From Candidatus Cloacimonadota bacterium (GTDB taxonomy: Bacteria > Cloacimonadota > Cloacimonadia > Cloacimonadales > WRIO01), in contig JALNXV010000003.1 in assembly GCA_023230175.1 (NCBI GenBank), forward strand, positions 1 to 31,976: a DNA stretch of 31,976 bases, read 5' to 3'. This document shows positions 31,507 through 31,976 of the stretch, piece after piece. How positions within the stretch are numbered: the first letter of the stretch is position 1; every line of letters begins with the position of its first letter. The notes beneath the pieces are model-generated. The model was not told where the DNA came from, did no database searches, and saw nothing but the letters and a program-made list of their open reading frames with translations. The position numbers and the translations under genes are program-made.

Positions 31507-31976
31507 ATGAAAAGAGTTAAAGTAGTACTACTGCTGACAATGATTATGATGTGTATAGTATCATCTTATCTATCAGCGACCAACTCTATGGAACTAGGTT
31601 TGACCTTAATAGGCGAACATTCCAAGGATAATTTTGGTAAATCCATAGTTGCCTTGGATTATAATGGCGACGGGTATCAAGATTTGATTGTCCTTTCTAA
31701 TTATGCTCCTACTTCAGAGTATGATTGGCTTACAATTGGGAAACTTTATATCTACTATGGGCAATCGGACGGTATGTTTAACACAGAACCGAGTATGACA
31801 ATTTTACGAGAATCTATCGTGGATTCAATGTCAACTTTTACAAAACTTATAGCGGCAGATATGAACGGAAATGGCTTGAAAGATCTCGTAATACAAGGCA
31901 CTTATGGCTATATTCCTCCGGGAGATGTTAGTCCGATTCATACCTTTGGTGTGCATATATTTTACAGTGGACCTGA
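31507..31976 (+). CDS. Secreted FG-GAP/VCBS repeat protein (partial)
   Basis: The frame opens at an ATG at 31507 behind AAGGAGGA and runs off the window after 156 codons. It begins with a signal peptide (MKRVKVVLLLTMIMMCIVSS, cleavage likely near SYLSA). Two FG-GAP-type calcium loops follow: DNFGKSIVALDYNGDGYQDL (about residues 41-60) and AADMNGNGLKDLVIQG (about 116-131). Between them lies KLYIYYGQSDGMF, the usual blade sequence. Such repeats form beta-propellers like those of integrin alpha chains and occur in secreted adhesins and surface proteins of the FCB group, often with a C-terminal sorting domain. The C-terminus is outside the window, so the export route cannot be read. Confidence 0.8.
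   Translation, partial: MKRVKVVLLLTMIMMCIVSSYLSATNSMELGLTLIGEHSKDNFGKSIVALDYNGDGYQDLIVLSNYAPTSEYDWLTIGKLYIYYGQSDGMFNTEPSMTILRESIVDSMSTFTKLIAADMNGNGLKDLVIQGTYGYIPPGDVSPIHTFGVHIFYSGP

Overview
The window reads as a chromosomal segment of a low-GC, double-membraned anaerobe-like bacterium. Gram-negative features are a FadL-type outer-membrane protein, a Wza-like polysaccharide export protein, a lipoprotein next to lgt, and MacB-type exporters with a periplasmic adaptor. The very long FtsX permeases, the MutL/GlmL-type ASKHA protein and the FG-GAP repeat protein point to the FCB side of the tree. Candidatus Cloacimonadota is my best guess, made by family resemblance only. No rRNA, tRNA, CRISPR array or intact transposase was seen.

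Left end (1-6000): a partial type II secretion/type IV pilus inner-membrane protein (GspF/PilC) runs leftward out of the window. Divergent from it is a short pilin-like protein preceded by an excellent sigma-54 (-24/-12) promoter, TTGGCATAATATTTGC. A FadL/OMPP1 porin follows. It is separated by a bidirectional hairpin terminator from a 1007-residue protein that combines a degenerate receiver, a canonical receiver and a PEP/pyruvate-kinase-type ATP-grasp domain.

6100-8900: tldD-tldE (pmbA), a translationally coupled pair encoding the TldD/E zinc metalloprotease, with a near-consensus sigma-70 promoter and its own terminator.

9100-22220: fifteen genes, all on the minus strand, with gaps of 31 bp or less and eight overlaps, ending at a textbook terminator at 9092-9114. 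In transcription order they are: a sugar-nucleotide epimerase, an SLBB export protein, a DegT aminotransferase, etfB, lgt, a lipoprotein, purB, a PSD-like protein lacking the autocatalytic serine, pssA, purS, purQ, comFC, a small conserved-looking protein, a MutL-like ATPase and a barrel-sandwich/KOW protein. The last three form a compact module beside which no B12 mutase subunit is found.

22370-30700: an isochorismatase-like hydrolase, then a five-gene exporter operon (HlyD-type adaptor, ATPase, permease, permease, ATPase). Its two permeases and two ATPases look duplicated. A second sigma-54-like site (TTGGCATTATGTATGC) sits directly upstream of the adaptor gene.

30700-31976: an 812-bp gene-free stretch. 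It holds a 151-bp MITE-like element with 29-bp terminal inverted repeats, a perfect 20-bp palindrome, a GTCATTGCGA-type dispersed repeat and an array of four hairpins. It leads into an FG-GAP repeat secreted protein cut by the window end. Members of one small hairpin family (AGCA-N4-TGCT core) recur at both ends of the window and inside it.
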